A stretch of 16,806 nucleotides of DNA from JAVVFH01 sp032250585. Lineage in GTDB: Bacteria; Pseudomonadota; Gammaproteobacteria; Xanthomonadales; SZUA-36. Below the pieces are notes generated by a model, which saw only the letters and a program-made list of their open reading frames with translations, searched no databases and was not told where the DNA came from. The stretch is taken from contig JAVVFH010000051.1 of NCBI GenBank assembly GCA_032250585.1, forward strand, positions 1 to 16,806, in the 5' to 3' direction. Position 1 is the stretch's first letter, and every line of letters begins with the position of its first letter. Shown piece after piece: positions 1-8,088 of the stretch. A program made the position numbers and the translations under genes.

Positions 1-1620
1 CTGATCACCGTTTTGGCCCTGAGCCTTCCCTTCGCCCTTCCGCTGCAGGCACAGGCCGGGGATTACAACGAATTGCTGGCCTTGTTCGAAGACTGGCGGG
101 CGTTCGAAAAACCGCCGCTGCTGGACGGCGCCCCGGATTACACCGCCGAGCGCTTTGCCCAACGCTACGGGGAATTCAAGGGCTACCGCGAACGCCTGCA
201 GGCCATCGATCCGGCCCAGTGGCCCATTCCACAGCAAGTGGACTGGCACCTGGTTCGTGCCGAAATGAACGGCTTCGATTTCAACCACCGCGTGCTGAAA
301 CCCTGGGCGCGTGACCCGGCCTTCTACGAGTCCATCTGGACCTATCGCAGCGATGTGCCGGGCCACGAGGGCCCCACCCATCACGCGCTGACGGAACTGT
401 GGACTTACAGCTTCCCGCTCAGCGCAAGCGAACAGCAGCGCCTGGTCGCAGACCTGGCCGTGATCCCCCCGCTGATGCGCCAGGCGCAGCGAAACCTGAC
501 CGGTAATGCCCGCGAGTTATGGGTCGCGGGTATCCGCAACATCCGCCAGCAACGCGAAAACCTGGACCTGATCGCCAGGCAGACCGCCGCTGCGGAAAAC
601 GCGGAACTCGCGGCGGTAATCGAGGAGTCCGTACAGGCGACCGACGACCTCATCGCGTGGCTGGAGGCAGAGGCCCCGAAAAAAACCGGGCCGTCCGGCA
701 TCGGCAGGGAAAACTACAGCTGGTACCAGCAAAACGTGCATCTGCTGCCAATGAGCTGGGAGGATGAGGTCCGTCTGCTCAAGCGCGAACTGGACCGGGC
801 CTGGTCGTCGCTGAAGCTGGAAGAACACCGCAACCGCGACCTGCCACCCATGCGGGACGCACGCAGTGCCGAAGAATACGAGGCCCTCGCCGAGCAGGCC
901 GCCCGCCGTTTCATGGATTTCCTCTCGGAACAGGAGATCGTCACGGTCGCGGATTATTTCGAGCCGGCGCTGCGCGAACACCTGGGCGCTTTCGTGCCGC
1001 CCGAAAAACGGAATTTTTTCTGGATAGCGGCCCACTACGACCCCACACCGCTGTACACGCACTTCTGGCACTGGTTCGAACTGGCGCGGATGGACAACGA
1101 ACCCCACGCCAGCCCGATTCGGCGCGGTGCGTTGCTCTACAACATATTCGACAGCGGCAACGAGGGCACCGCGACCGGCGTCGAGGAGATGTTCATGCAC
1201 GCCGGGCTTTACGACGACAGCCCCCGCTCGCGCGAACTGGTCTGGATCATGCTGGCCCAGCGCGCCGCCCGCGGCCTGGGATCGCTGTATGCGCATGCCA
1301 ACGAAATGACCATGGAAGAGGCCGGCTCGATCCACATGGAGTGGACGCCCCGCGGCTGGATGAAAACCGAAAAGGAACTGCTGATTTTCGAACAGCACCT
1401 GTACCTGCGCCAACCCGGCTACGGCACCAGTTACGTGACCGGAAAGTACTTGCTGGAGCGCACTCTGGCCGATTACGCGAAATTGCAGGAGGACCGCGGG
1501 GAGCCTTTCTCCCTGAAGGCCTTCTTCGATGCACTCAATGCCACCGACAGCATTCCCATTGCCATGTCGCGCTGGGAAATGACCGGTCTGTATGATGAAG
1601 AGCATGGAGTACAACCCTGA
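1..1620 (+). CDS. DUF885-like exported protein, 5' end cut by window
   Basis: The reading frame is open from base 1 and stops with TGA at 1618-1620. The first visible residues are hydrophobic and end in QAQA before GDYNE, which looks like the second half of a signal peptide, so the true start is probably just upstream and the protein is exported. The C-terminal half carries the DUF885 pattern: [10 protein letters not shown] (glutamate codon at 1162) in place of the family's EGWA-x-Y-x-E; a helix with [26 protein letters not shown]; a [12 protein letters not shown] block; and SLKAFFDAL near the end. Family members are thought to be metal-dependent hydrolases or carboxypeptidases. The usual HE-x-x-PGH zinc motif is not seen: the matching place reads DNEPHASP (about 1093-1116). 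Catalytic activity is therefore doubtful. The DUF454 gene overlaps its last 29 bases. Family placement is fairly sure; substrate is unknown. Confidence 0.75.
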   Translation: MITVLALSLPFALPLQAQAGDYNELLALFEDWRAFEKPPLLDGAPDYTAERFAQRYGEFKGYRERLQAIDPAQWPIPQQVDWHLVRAEMNGFDFNHRVLKPWARDPAFYESIWTYRSDVPGHEGPTHHALTELWTYSFPLSASEQQRLVADLAVIPPLMRQAQRNLTGNARELWVAGIRNIRQQRENLDLIARQTAAAENAELAAVIEESVQATDDLIAWLEAEAPKKTGPSGIGRENYSWYQQNVHLLPMSWEDEVRLLKRELDRAWSSLKLEEHRNRDLPPMRDARSAEEYEALAEQAARRFMDFLSEQEIVTVADYFEPALREHLGAFVPPEKRNFFWIAAHYDPTPLYTHFWHWFELARMDNEPHASPIRRGALLYNIFDSGNEGTATGVEEMFMHAGLYDDSPRSRELVWIMLAQRAARGLGSLYAHANEMTMEEAGSIHMEWTPRGWMKTEKELLIFEQHLYLRQPGYGTSYVTGKYLLERTLADYAKLQEDRGEPFSLKAFFDALNATDSIPIAMSRWEMTGLYDEEHGVQP

Positions 1621-2059
1621 GCCCCGGCAGGATGCCTTGACAAGAGTGCGGAAAGATTTCAGCGCGCAAGTCCGCAAGCACCCTTTGCCTGCGGTCCGGG
1701 CCGCGCTGCTGCTGGCCGGCACCGGCTCGATCATCGTCGGACTGGCCGGTGTTCTGTTGCCGGTGCTGCCCACGACGCCGTTCCTGCTGGTGGCTGCGGC
1801 TTGCTACGCGCGCGCCTCGCGGCGCTTCTACAACGCACTGCTCAACAACCGCCTGTGCGGGCCCGCCATCGTCGAATGGCAACAGCACCGCAGCATCCAT
1901 CACCGCACCAAGCTGCTCGCCGTCACGCTGATGGCCGTGACGCTTACCACGTCCATCGTCTTCTTCGTGGCGGACGGGCGCCTGCGCATGCTGCTGGCGC
2001 TGCTGGGCCTGGTGCTGGCCGGCTTGCTGATTCGCATTCCGACACGCGATCGCAGTTGA
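1592..2059 (+). CDS. DUF454 (YbaN-like) small inner-membrane protein
   Basis: This 155-residue protein carries the DUF454 signature: a first membrane helix (about residues 42-64), then [21 protein letters not shown], a basic amphipathic stretch with FYNALLNN and [10 protein letters not shown], then two further hydrophobic helices (about 108-126 and 131-147). Its E. coli relative YbaN has no settled function. The N-terminus is about 40 residues longer than in E. coli YbaN, so the start is uncertain. ATG codons at 1592, 1595 and 1604 all lie inside the end of the upstream gene, and none has a strong ribosome-binding site. The 17-29 base overlap suggests translational coupling to the DUF885-like gene. 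Family assignment is confident; role is unknown. Confidence 0.85.
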   Translation: MMKSMEYNPEPRQDALTRVRKDFSAQVRKHPLPAVRAALLLAGTGSIIVGLAGVLLPVLPTTPFLLVAAACYARASRRFYNALLNNRLCGPAIVEWQQHRSIHHRTKLLAVTLMAVTLTTSIVFFVADGRLRMLLALLGLVLAGLLIRIPTRDRS

Positions 2060-2080
2060 AGCAGCAGCGATCCACCGGCC

Positions 2081-2089
2081 TGGAATAAT
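2081..2089 (+). promoter_or_regulatory. possible extended -10 promoter for selO
   Basis: TGGAATAAT has TG one base before AATAAT, a 5/6 match to TATAAT, which is the extended -10 form. No good -35 stands at 16-18 bp; TTGAAG at 2056-2061 is 22 bp away. Transcription would start near 2096, leaving about 15 bases before the selO ATG. The 51-base gap also allows read-through from the DUF454 gene. Weak call. Confidence 0.3.
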
Positions 2090-2110
2090 GCACACACTAT
2101 TGTCAGAATC

Positions 2111-3589
2111 ATGTCCGCGGTAGCGCCGCATTTCGATAACCGTTTCGCGGGTCTGGGAGAGCGGTTTTATTCCCGTTTGCCGCCGACGCCCGTCGCGCAG
2201 CCGAAGCTGATTCGGATCAACGCAGCCCTGGCACGGGAACTGGGTATCGACCCAGACTGGCTGGCCTCGGAGGAGGGCGTCGCGACGGTCGCCGGCAACT
2301 CGGTGCCCGCCGGCGCCGAACCGCTTGCGGCCGTTTACGCAGGGCACCAGTTTGGCAGCTGGAACCCCCGCCTGGGCGATGGCCGCGCCCTGCTGCTGGG
2401 AGAAGTCCTCGACGCGCAAGGCAGGCGCTGGGACATCCAGTTGAAGGGTTCCGGCCCGACACCCTACTCGCGTGGCGGCGACGGCCGCGCGCCGCTGGGA
2501 CCGGTACTGCGCGAATACCTGGTCAGCGAGGCCATGGCCACGCTGGGCATAGCCACCACGCGCGCGCTGGCCGCGGTGACCACCGGCGAGGCGGTATACC
2601 GCGACACCGTTTTGCCGGGCGCCGTCCTGGCCCGGGTCGCGCAGAGCCATATCCGCATCGGCAGCCTCGAGTATTTCGCGGCGCGCCAGGACGAACAAGC
2701 GCTGCGCCTGCTGGCCGATCACGTCATCGAGCGCCATTACCCCGCAGCCGCCGGGGCGGACAATCCGTACCTGGCGCTGTTCGACGGCGTGGTGGCGCGC
2801 CAGGCCGAACTGATTGCGCAGTGGCAGTTGTGCGGTTTCATCCACGGCGTGATGAACACCGACAACATGTTGCTGTCCGGAGAAACCGTCGATTACGGGC
2901 CTTGCGCGTTCATGGACTTTTTCGATCCCGACTCGGTTTACAGCTCCATCGACCGGGGCGGGCGATACGCGTACAGCAGGCAGCCGGCCATCGCCCACTG
3001 GAACCTGATGTGCCTGGCCCAGGCGCTGCTGCCGTTGTTCGGCGCCGACCGCGAAGCCGCCGTGACCGATGCGGGAGAGGTGCTCGACTCCTTCGCCGAG
3101 CGTTTCGCCGCCGCGCATCAGGCAGGCCTGAATCGCAAGCTGGGACTGGTCGGCGGCGGCGCGGATGCAGTCCGGCTCGGCGCCGACCTGTTCCGACTGA
3201 TGGCCGCGGAACGCAGCGACTTTACACTGACCTTCAGGCGGCTGGCCGAAATAGCCAACCCGGATCACGAAAAGGAGCTGTCGCAGTTGTTCGAGTTGCC
3301 CGCGGCGTATTCCGACTGGCTGCAGCAATGGCAGGCCCTGCTGCGGGCGGACGACCACGACGACCGCGGGAGTCGCGCCGGAATGCTGGCCACAAACCCG
3401 GTCTTCATTCCGCGCAACCACCTGGTCGAAGAGGCCATCTCCGCGGCCGTCGGGCAGGCCGACTTCGAGCCTTTCCACAGGCTGGTCGACATCCTGGCGC
3501 AGCCCTGCCGATACGATCCGGAAAACGTGCGCTACGCCCGGCCGCCGCAACCGGAACAGGTCGTTACGGCGACCTTTTGCGGCACTTGA
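2111..3589 (+). CDS. selO: protein adenylyltransferase SelO (YdiU family)
   Basis: SelO is a pseudokinase-fold enzyme that binds ATP in flipped orientation and transfers AMP to Ser/Thr/Tyr of target proteins; it is linked to redox homeostasis. The 492-residue product has the whole family core: YAGHQFGSWNPRLGDGRA (76-93), QLKGSGPTPYSRGGDGRA (110-127) with the ATP lysine K112, REYLVSE with E135, GFIHGVMNTDNM (242-253) with D251 and N252, and DYGPCAFMD (261-269) with metal ligand D261. These match the K, E, D, N and D reported for Pseudomonas SelO, shifted by one. It ends in TFCGT; the near-terminal cysteine takes the place of the selenocysteine of animal SelO and is common in bacterial members. 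The length is normal. The ATG at 2111 gives the expected N-terminus ending in GERFYSRLPPTPV. It stands in a plus-strand run with no obvious functional partner. Confidence 0.97.
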   Translation: MSAVAPHFDNRFAGLGERFYSRLPPTPVAQPKLIRINAALARELGIDPDWLASEEGVATVAGNSVPAGAEPLAAVYAGHQFGSWNPRLGDGRALLLGEVLDAQGRRWDIQLKGSGPTPYSRGGDGRAPLGPVLREYLVSEAMATLGIATTRALAAVTTGEAVYRDTVLPGAVLARVAQSHIRIGSLEYFAARQDEQALRLLADHVIERHYPAAAGADNPYLALFDGVVARQAELIAQWQLCGFIHGVMNTDNMLLSGETVDYGPCAFMDFFDPDSVYSSIDRGGRYAYSRQPAIAHWNLMCLAQALLPLFGADREAAVTDAGEVLDSFAERFAAAHQAGLNRKLGLVGGGADAVRLGADLFRLMAAERSDFTLTFRRLAEIANPDHEKELSQLFELPAAYSDWLQQWQALLRADDHDDRGSRAGMLATNPVFIPRNHLVEEAISAAVGQADFEPFHRLVDILAQPCRYDPENVRYARPPQPEQVVTATFCGT

Positions 3590-3614
3590 GGGACTTGCGC
3601 GCCGCTGTGCACGG

Positions 3615-3643
3615 TTGAAAATGGTGTTGTACTGATGTATAAC
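3615..3643 (+). promoter_or_regulatory. sigma-70 promoter of the lipoprotein gene
   Basis: TTGAAA (3615-3620) and TATAAC (3638-3643) are separated by exactly 17 bp. The hexamers match consensus 5/6 each, making this the best promoter in the window. Expected transcription start is near 3650. An AGGGA ribosome-binding site at 3662-3666 precedes the ATG at 3673 by six bases, so the leader is about 23 nt. Confidence 0.7.
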
Positions 3644-3646
3644 ACC
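3623..3646. promoter_or_regulatory. palindromic candidate operator over the -10
   Basis: The 24-bp site has outer arms GGTGTT (3623-3628) and AACACC (3641-3646), with inner TAC/GTA also symmetric (3630-3632 and 3637-3639). That is nine matched pairs around a 4-bp centre, with one mismatched pair per side. It covers most of the promoter spacer and the whole -10, the position expected for a dimeric repressor. No regulator gene lies in the window, so the binding protein is unknown. Confidence 0.55.
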
Positions 3647-3672
3647 TTTACACACGAAGGCAGGGAACGAAC

Positions 3673-5424
3673 ATGACTTTTTTCCGCATGGCGGCGCTGG
3701 CCGTCTCAATGACCTTTTCCGTGACCGCGTGCGTGGACGAAGGCGAACTCCCGGGCGCAACACCGGACGCTCGCGCCGATACGCTGCTGCTGCATGTCCC
3801 GATCGACTCGCCCTACCTGGCGGCAAACCTCGAGCCCTTACCAGACGACGTCATCGATTTCCTGCTCGCCGGCTTGCGCCCCGCGCTGGACGATGCGCAG
3901 GCCCGCCTGGAGCGGATGCGGTCGGCGCTGGAGCAAGGCGCAACGGGCGCCAACCGGGAGGAACGAATCGCGCTCGCGCTGCTGCGCGAACTGGACGGCA
4001 AACTGGACCGGCACGGCCTCGAAGCGCTCGGTTTTGACCTGGCCTCGCCCAAGGTCGTTTACGGCATGGGCGCGTTTCCGGTGGCGCGCATCGGCTTGCT
4101 CGACGCGAACGCGCTGCGCGCGGCCATCGACCGCGTGCTGGCGGATGCCGGCGTGGCGGCGCCACAACTCGAATTCCGCGGAACGGGCTACTGGCGAGTG
4201 CCGGGCGATCCGGCCAGCGAGCTTCCTGGCGGCCTCTACCTGTCCGTTCTCGACGACCACCTGGCGATGGGCCTTTTTCCGCTGAGCGCCGAAGCGCAAC
4301 TGCTGCCCGCCTTCCTGGGACTGGAAAAACCCGCCGGCAGCGATGCCGCAAACCGGCTGCAGAAGCTGAACCAGGCGCGGGGCTATACCGCTTACGGGTC
4401 GGGAATCATTGACCTGCAGTTGCTCGCCGACGAATTCATGCACGAAGACAGCCTCACGGCACGCGCACTGGCCGGCCACGGCAGCTTCGATCCGGCTACG
4501 CTGACGCCGGTCTGCCGCGACGAGATCCAGGGTATTATCCGCCACACGCCACGCATGACCGCGGGCACCACCGAGCTGAGCACGGCGGCCGTGGGCTACG
4601 AGTACCGCCTGGAAACCCGGCCGGGGCTCGGCGCCGACCTGGCAGCGCTGGTATCGGCAATCCCTGCCGCCGGCGCGGACTCCCGCCGCCTGCTTGAGTT
4701 TTCGTTCGGCATGCGTTTCGGGCCGGTCCGCGATTTCCTGCGTGAGAAAGTCGGCCTGGTCGTTGCGGCACCCTACCGCTGCGAAAAACTGCAGGAACTG
4801 AACGATGGCGCCGTCGAGGCGCTGGCGTCGCTGGACCGGCCGCTGCCACCCCTGATCAACAACTTCAAAGGCATCCGGCTTTCGCTCGACGACGTCGAAA
4901 TAAGCCCCGAGGGTCTGCCGACCGGCGCGCGCGGCCACCTCGCCCTGCACGTGGACAAGCCGGAAATGTTTCTCGGCATGGCCCAGATGTTCCTGCCCGG
5001 GCTTGCGGAGCTGGCGATTGCACCGGGCGAGCCGCCGGTTCGCCTGCCGGACAAGCTCGTGCCGCTGCCGGGCTGGATCGTCCACGCGGCACTCGGTAAC
5101 GATGCCATCGGCCTGGCCCTGGGCACCGGCGAGGAGCAGGGATTGACCGGCTTTTTAAACCAGGAGGCCACTGCGGACGGCAGTTTCATGTCCGCGAACT
5201 ACGATCTCGATGCCTACATGGATTATGCGCAGCGACTCAGCAAGGACCGTGCCGGACACGACGAACATGCAGCTGCCGGCCGCGCGGCCATGATAGAACG
5301 CGCCGACGCCTTTCGAAAGACCTTCCGGGACATCGCCGATCGCAGCCAAACGGTGCTTAAGTTCACCGCGGACGGCTTTGTCGCAGAAAGCAGGACGACG
5401 TTCAAACAGCAGCGCGATCAGTAG
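3673..5424 (+). CDS. orphan secreted lipoprotein, unknown function
   Basis: I do not recognise this 583-residue protein. The N-terminus is a lipoprotein signal: MTFFR, a hydrophobic stretch, then the lipobox VTAC with C20 as the lipidated residue. The +2 residue is Val, not Asp, which fits outer-membrane delivery. The mature part is soluble with no membrane helices. It opens with a helical region rich in Arg, Leu and Ala (about 55-110), then alternating strand-like and helical stretches that look like a repeated alpha/beta build. Only two other cysteines exist, C281 (TPVCRDE) and C370 (PYRCEKL), and they could form a disulfide in the periplasm. The ATG at 3673 is fixed by AGGGA six bases upstream. 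It has its own strong promoter with an overlapping palindrome, so it is probably a single-gene regulated unit. Its stop overlaps the convergent AMP nucleosidase gene by 7 bp. Confidence 0.85.
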   Translation: MTFFRMAALAVSMTFSVTACVDEGELPGATPDARADTLLLHVPIDSPYLAANLEPLPDDVIDFLLAGLRPALDDAQARLERMRSALEQGATGANREERIALALLRELDGKLDRHGLEALGFDLASPKVVYGMGAFPVARIGLLDANALRAAIDRVLADAGVAAPQLEFRGTGYWRVPGDPASELPGGLYLSVLDDHLAMGLFPLSAEAQLLPAFLGLEKPAGSDAANRLQKLNQARGYTAYGSGIIDLQLLADEFMHEDSLTARALAGHGSFDPATLTPVCRDEIQGIIRHTPRMTAGTTELSTAAVGYEYRLETRPGLGADLAALVSAIPAAGADSRRLLEFSFGMRFGPVRDFLREKVGLVVAAPYRCEKLQELNDGAVEALASLDRPLPPLINNFKGIRLSLDDVEISPEGLPTGARGHLALHVDKPEMFLGMAQMFLPGLAELAIAPGEPPVRLPDKLVPLPGWIVHAALGNDAIGLALGTGEEQGLTGFLNQEATADGSFMSANYDLDAYMDYAQRLSKDRAGHDEHAAAGRAAMIERADAFRKTFRDIADRSQTVLKFTADGFVAESRTTFKQQRDQ

Positions 5425-6191
5425 CGGAAATGCTTGATCTGCTCGCCTTTGAGACCCAGCTCCGTCATCGCCTCGATGCCGATCTGCAAATGCAGCTTGA
5501 CCCAGTCATGCGTGACGCGGCGGTCTGAGTCCTCGGTCTTGACGCCGTCCGGCGTGACCGGCACGTCGGACACCAGCAGCAACGCACCGCGCGAAATCTC
5601 GTTCGCGTGGCCAACAATGAACAGCGTGGCCGTCTCCATGTCGATGCCGATGCAAGTCATGTCATGGAGTTTTTTGTGGAAGGCTTCGTCGTGCTCCCAG
5701 ACGCGGCGATTGGTGGTGTAGATGACGCCGGTCCGGTAATCGACCCCGTGCTCGAGAATCTTGTCGGATATGAACTTGTGCAGTTTGAAGGACGGCAGCG
5801 CCGGGACCGCGGGCGGGAAGTAATCGTCGCTGGTGCCCTCGCCGCGAATGGCCGCGATCGGCAAAATGAAATGCCCGATCTCGGTGGATTTTTTCAGCCC
5901 GCCGCACTTGCCCAGGAACAGCACGCCCTTGGGGCGGATCGAACTGAGCAGATCCATCACCGTTGCGGCATTGCTCGAGCCCATGCCGAAATTGATAATC
6001 GTCAGGCCGGCATCGTTGGTCGCCGCCTGCATCGTGCGGTCGCGGCCGTAGACGTCGCAGCCGAACTGGTCGGCGAAGTGCTCCACGTAGTTGCTGAAAT
6101 TCGTCAGCAAGATGTATTCGCCGAATTTTTCGAGCGGCATGCCGGTGTAACGCGGTAGCCAGTTCCTGGTGATGTCGAGCTTGCTCAGCAT
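5418..6191 (-). CDS. amn: AMP nucleosidase, short form
   Basis: The enzyme splits AMP into adenine and ribose 5-phosphate and so lowers the AMP pool. The 257-residue product is a PNP/UDP-phosphorylase fold: GMGSSNAA (69-76, phosphate-binding loop), LFLGKCGGL (91-99), AAIRGEGTSDDY (113-124), VIYTTNRRVWEHD (156-168), IDMETATLF (183-191, with the ribose-binding M-E pair) and LLVSDVPVTPDGVKT (205-219, with the likely catalytic D209). It lacks the extra N-terminal domain of the roughly 480-residue E. coli Amn and resembles the short AMP nucleosidases of Bacteroidota throughout, starting with NWLPRYT and FGEYILLTNF. AGGGAG stands eight bases before the ATG at 6191. It follows hda by 24 bases and is the last gene of that operon. 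The assignment as AMP nucleosidase rather than another nucleoside phosphorylase rests on recalled family similarity. Confidence 0.88.
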   Translation of the reverse strand: MLSKLDITRNWLPRYTGMPLEKFGEYILLTNFSNYVEHFADQFGCDVYGRDRTMQAATNDAGLTIINFGMGSSNAATVMDLLSSIRPKGVLFLGKCGGLKKSTEIGHFILPIAAIRGEGTSDDYFPPAVPALPSFKLHKFISDKILEHGVDYRTGVIYTTNRRVWEHDEAFHKKLHDMTCIGIDMETATLFIVGHANEISRGALLLVSDVPVTPDGVKTEDSDRRVTHDWVKLHLQIGIEAMTELGLKGEQIKHFRY

Positions 6192-6215
6192 GTGCTTGCT
6201 CTCCCTGTATTGATT

Positions 6216-6914
6216 TTATTCACTGTTGATGATTTCCCGTACCAGCGGCACCGTGATCCGGCGCTTGGCCGCGAACGCCGCGTCCCTCAGCCTCTCCAGC
6301 GCCCGCAGCAGCGAAGCCATGTCCCGCCGCCCGTGTTTGAGCAGGTAGTTCTGCACATCGGCCGGCAGTTCGATGTGCATCCGCTGCGCCTGCCGCCGGA
6401 GCACCGCGCGCTTGCCCTCATCGTCCGGCGCCTGGAGGTTCTGGCGCAAACCCCAGCCGAGCCGCGAAACGAGGTCGGGCAGCTCGAATGACAACGCCGA
6501 AAGCGGCGCCCGGCTGCTGACCAACAAGCGGCCGTGGGCCGCGTGGACTTCGTTGAAGCAATGGAATAAAGCTTGCTCCCAGGCCGGCTTGCCGGCAACG
6601 GCGTCGATGTCGTCGACGCAGACCAGGTCCAGGATCTGCAGGCCGCGCAGGCCCACCGCGGCCGCGTCGGGCAGGCGCCCCAGGGCGATGTAAAAAGCCG
6701 CCATGCCGCGTTCGCGCGCAGCGTGACAGAGCGCGTTCAACAGGTGCGACTTGCCGGACCCTTCGGGCCCCGACAGGAACAGGCTACCGCCCGGTTCCTC
6801 CAGCAACTGCCGCACGGCCAGGAACGCGTTGCCGTTCGGCCCGAGGATAAAATCTTCCAGCCGGTCCGGTCGCTGCGGTTCGAGATTCAAGGGGATTTGT
6901 GGTGAAAACAGCAT
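6216..6914 (-). CDS. hda: DnaA regulatory inactivator Hda
   Basis: Hda binds the DNA-loaded beta clamp and triggers ATP hydrolysis by DnaA, preventing re-initiation. From the ATG at 6914 the product is 232 residues, essentially the E. coli length (233). The clamp-binding motif QIPLNL sits at residues 6-11, then Walker A GPEGSGKS (49-56), Walker B LVCVDDID (97-104), sensor 1 LLVSSRAP (130-137), an arginine-rich QAQRMHIELP segment, and a sensor 2 helix (LLRALERLRDAA). The frame also opens at an ATG at 6950, adding 12 basic residues and overlapping perM; I prefer 6914 because it puts the clamp motif at the N-terminus as in known Hda and leaves a 10-base gap after the perM stop. GGAAG lies 15 bases upstream, so initiation may depend on coupling to perM. 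Confidence 0.95.
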   Translation of the reverse strand: MLFSPQIPLNLEPQRPDRLEDFILGPNGNAFLAVRQLLEEPGGSLFLSGPEGSGKSHLLNALCHAARERGMAAFYIALGRLPDAAAVGLRGLQILDLVCVDDIDAVAGKPAWEQALFHCFNEVHAAHGRLLVSSRAPLSALSFELPDLVSRLGWGLRQNLQAPDDEGKRAVLRRQAQRMHIELPADVQNYLLKHGRRDMASLLRALERLRDAAFAAKRRITVPLVREIINSE

Positions 6915-6924
6915 ACGGTGATTG

Positions 6925-8010
6925 TCATTCTTCCGCGGACGGTTTGCCATAGAGTTGACTGAGCCGGTAGCGGCCGTCGAAGTGCCGGACCAGCACGTTC
7001 AGTGTAGCCGCCACCGGCAAAGCCAGCAGCACGCCCAGAAAGCCGAACAGCTGCCCGCCGGCCAACACCGCGAAAATAACCGCCACGGGGTGCAGCCCGA
7101 CCCGGTCGCCAACCAGCTTCGGCGTCAACACCATACCTTCCAGCGTCTGGCCGATCGCGAACACGATCAGCACCAGCGCGGGATGCAGCAGGTCATGGTA
7201 CTGGAAGACGGCGGCCAACAGCGCCGCCACGACCCCGACCAGGGTTCCCAGGTAGGGCACGATGCTGAGCAGACCGGCGGTCAGACCGATGATGAAGGCG
7301 AGATCCAGCCCGACCAGCGCCAGGCCAACCGTGTAGATCAGGCCCAGCGCGAGCATCACGATCAACTGGCCCCGGACGAAGGCACCGAGCACTTCGTCGA
7401 TTTCCCGGAACAGGGTGGTCACGACCGTTTCGGCGCGCCGCGGCAACAGCGTGCGGATGCCCGCCAGCAAACGGTCCCAGTCGCGCAGCAGGTAGAAGGT
7501 CACGACGGGGATCAGCACCAGGTTCATCAGCCAGGTGGCGACCGCCTGGCTGCTGCGCGACACCGTGCCCATTACCCCGAGGAAAGTCGAGCTGGCTTCC
7601 TTCCAATAGGCCTTGAGGGCGCCGGCGACGCTTTCCGAGTCTATCTGCACGCTTTCCAGACCCAGCCGGGCCTGCACCCAGGGCACGGCGGTGCCGACGA
7701 TCCAGTCGAAAAACGCCGGTGCGTTTTCCGCCAGGCGCTCCACCTGGTCGCGCAACAGCGGGATGATGATAATCAGCAGCAGCACGAAGACCGCGAACAT
7801 CATCAGGAACACAAACACCACCCCCACGGTGCGGCTGACTTGCCAGCGCAGCAGCCGCAGCCGCTCCAGCCGGTCAACCAGCGGATCTCCGAGGTACGCG
7901 AGTCCGGCCGAGATCGCGAACGGCGTGATAACCGGCGCCAGCAGCCAGATCAGCCAGCCCAGGCCTGCGAGCAGGACAAGCAGCAAGAGGTAACGGGATT
8001 CAGCCGACAT
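6925..8010 (-). CDS. perM: AI-2E family (PerM-type) membrane protein
   Basis: This 361-residue polytopic inner-membrane protein has AI-2E transporter family architecture: two N-terminal helices (about 6-38), a third (about 60-88) running into a periplasmic loop (about 90-150), then a C-terminal group of five or so helices from residue 155. Family signatures are present: PVVTFYLLRDWDRL, VRGQLIVMLALGLIY, LTAGLLSIVPYLGTLVG and LTPKLVGDRVGLHPVAVIFAVLAGG. E. coli PerM is a putative permease of unclear substrate; some relatives are Na+/H+ antiporters or autoinducer-2 exporters, so no substrate is assigned. It is read before hda, and in E. coli perM and hda are also close neighbours. A 93-base spacer with two hairpins separates it from the upstream DUF2066 gene. 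No clear ribosome-binding site precedes the ATG. Confidence 0.92.
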   Translation of the reverse strand: MSAESRYLLLLVLLAGLGWLIWLLAPVITPFAISAGLAYLGDPLVDRLERLRLLRWQVSRTVGVVFVFLMMFAVFVLLLIIIIPLLRDQVERLAENAPAFFDWIVGTAVPWVQARLGLESVQIDSESVAGALKAYWKEASSTFLGVMGTVSRSSQAVATWLMNLVLIPVVTFYLLRDWDRLLAGIRTLLPRRAETVVTTLFREIDEVLGAFVRGQLIVMLALGLIYTVGLALVGLDLAFIIGLTAGLLSIVPYLGTLVGVVAALLAAVFQYHDLLHPALVLIVFAIGQTLEGMVLTPKLVGDRVGLHPVAVIFAVLAGGQLFGFLGVLLALPVAATLNVLVRHFDGRYRLSQLYGKPSAEE

Positions 8011-8029
8011 GCCAGGCCCCGTTTGCGCA

Positions 8030-8088
8030 GGCGGACGGTGTCCGCCGGCCTTTCCGCCGGTTGCGCTGTGGCTGTCCGGGTACCCCGG
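8030..8088 (-). other. two GC-rich hairpins in the DUF2066-perM spacer
   Basis: The 93-base gap 8011-8103 holds CCGGG (8076-8080) pairing with CCCGG (8084-8088) around TAC, and GGCGGAC (8030-8036) pairing with GTCCGCC (8040-8046) around GGT. The arm TCCGCCGG is repeated directly at 8053-8060, so a second pairing is possible. No U-run follows on the minus strand, so this is not a classical terminator. It may affect message processing or the relative expression of perM. Confidence 0.4.

Noticed and set aside
1535..3826. A 763-residue open frame on the minus strand
   Set aside because: It runs antisense to selO and the DUF454 gene and is rich in Arg, Gln and His of low-complexity type. Long shadow frames are expected in high-GC DNA, and selO is certain.
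3838..5085. A 415-residue minus-strand frame opposite the lipoprotein gene
   Set aside because: No signal or domain, and Arg/Gln/Val-rich shadow composition. The plus-strand frame has a lipobox, ribosome-binding site and promoter.
8030..8046. The GGCGGAC hairpin as a terminator after DUF2066
   Set aside because: No U-run follows it on the minus strand, and perM continues in the same direction.
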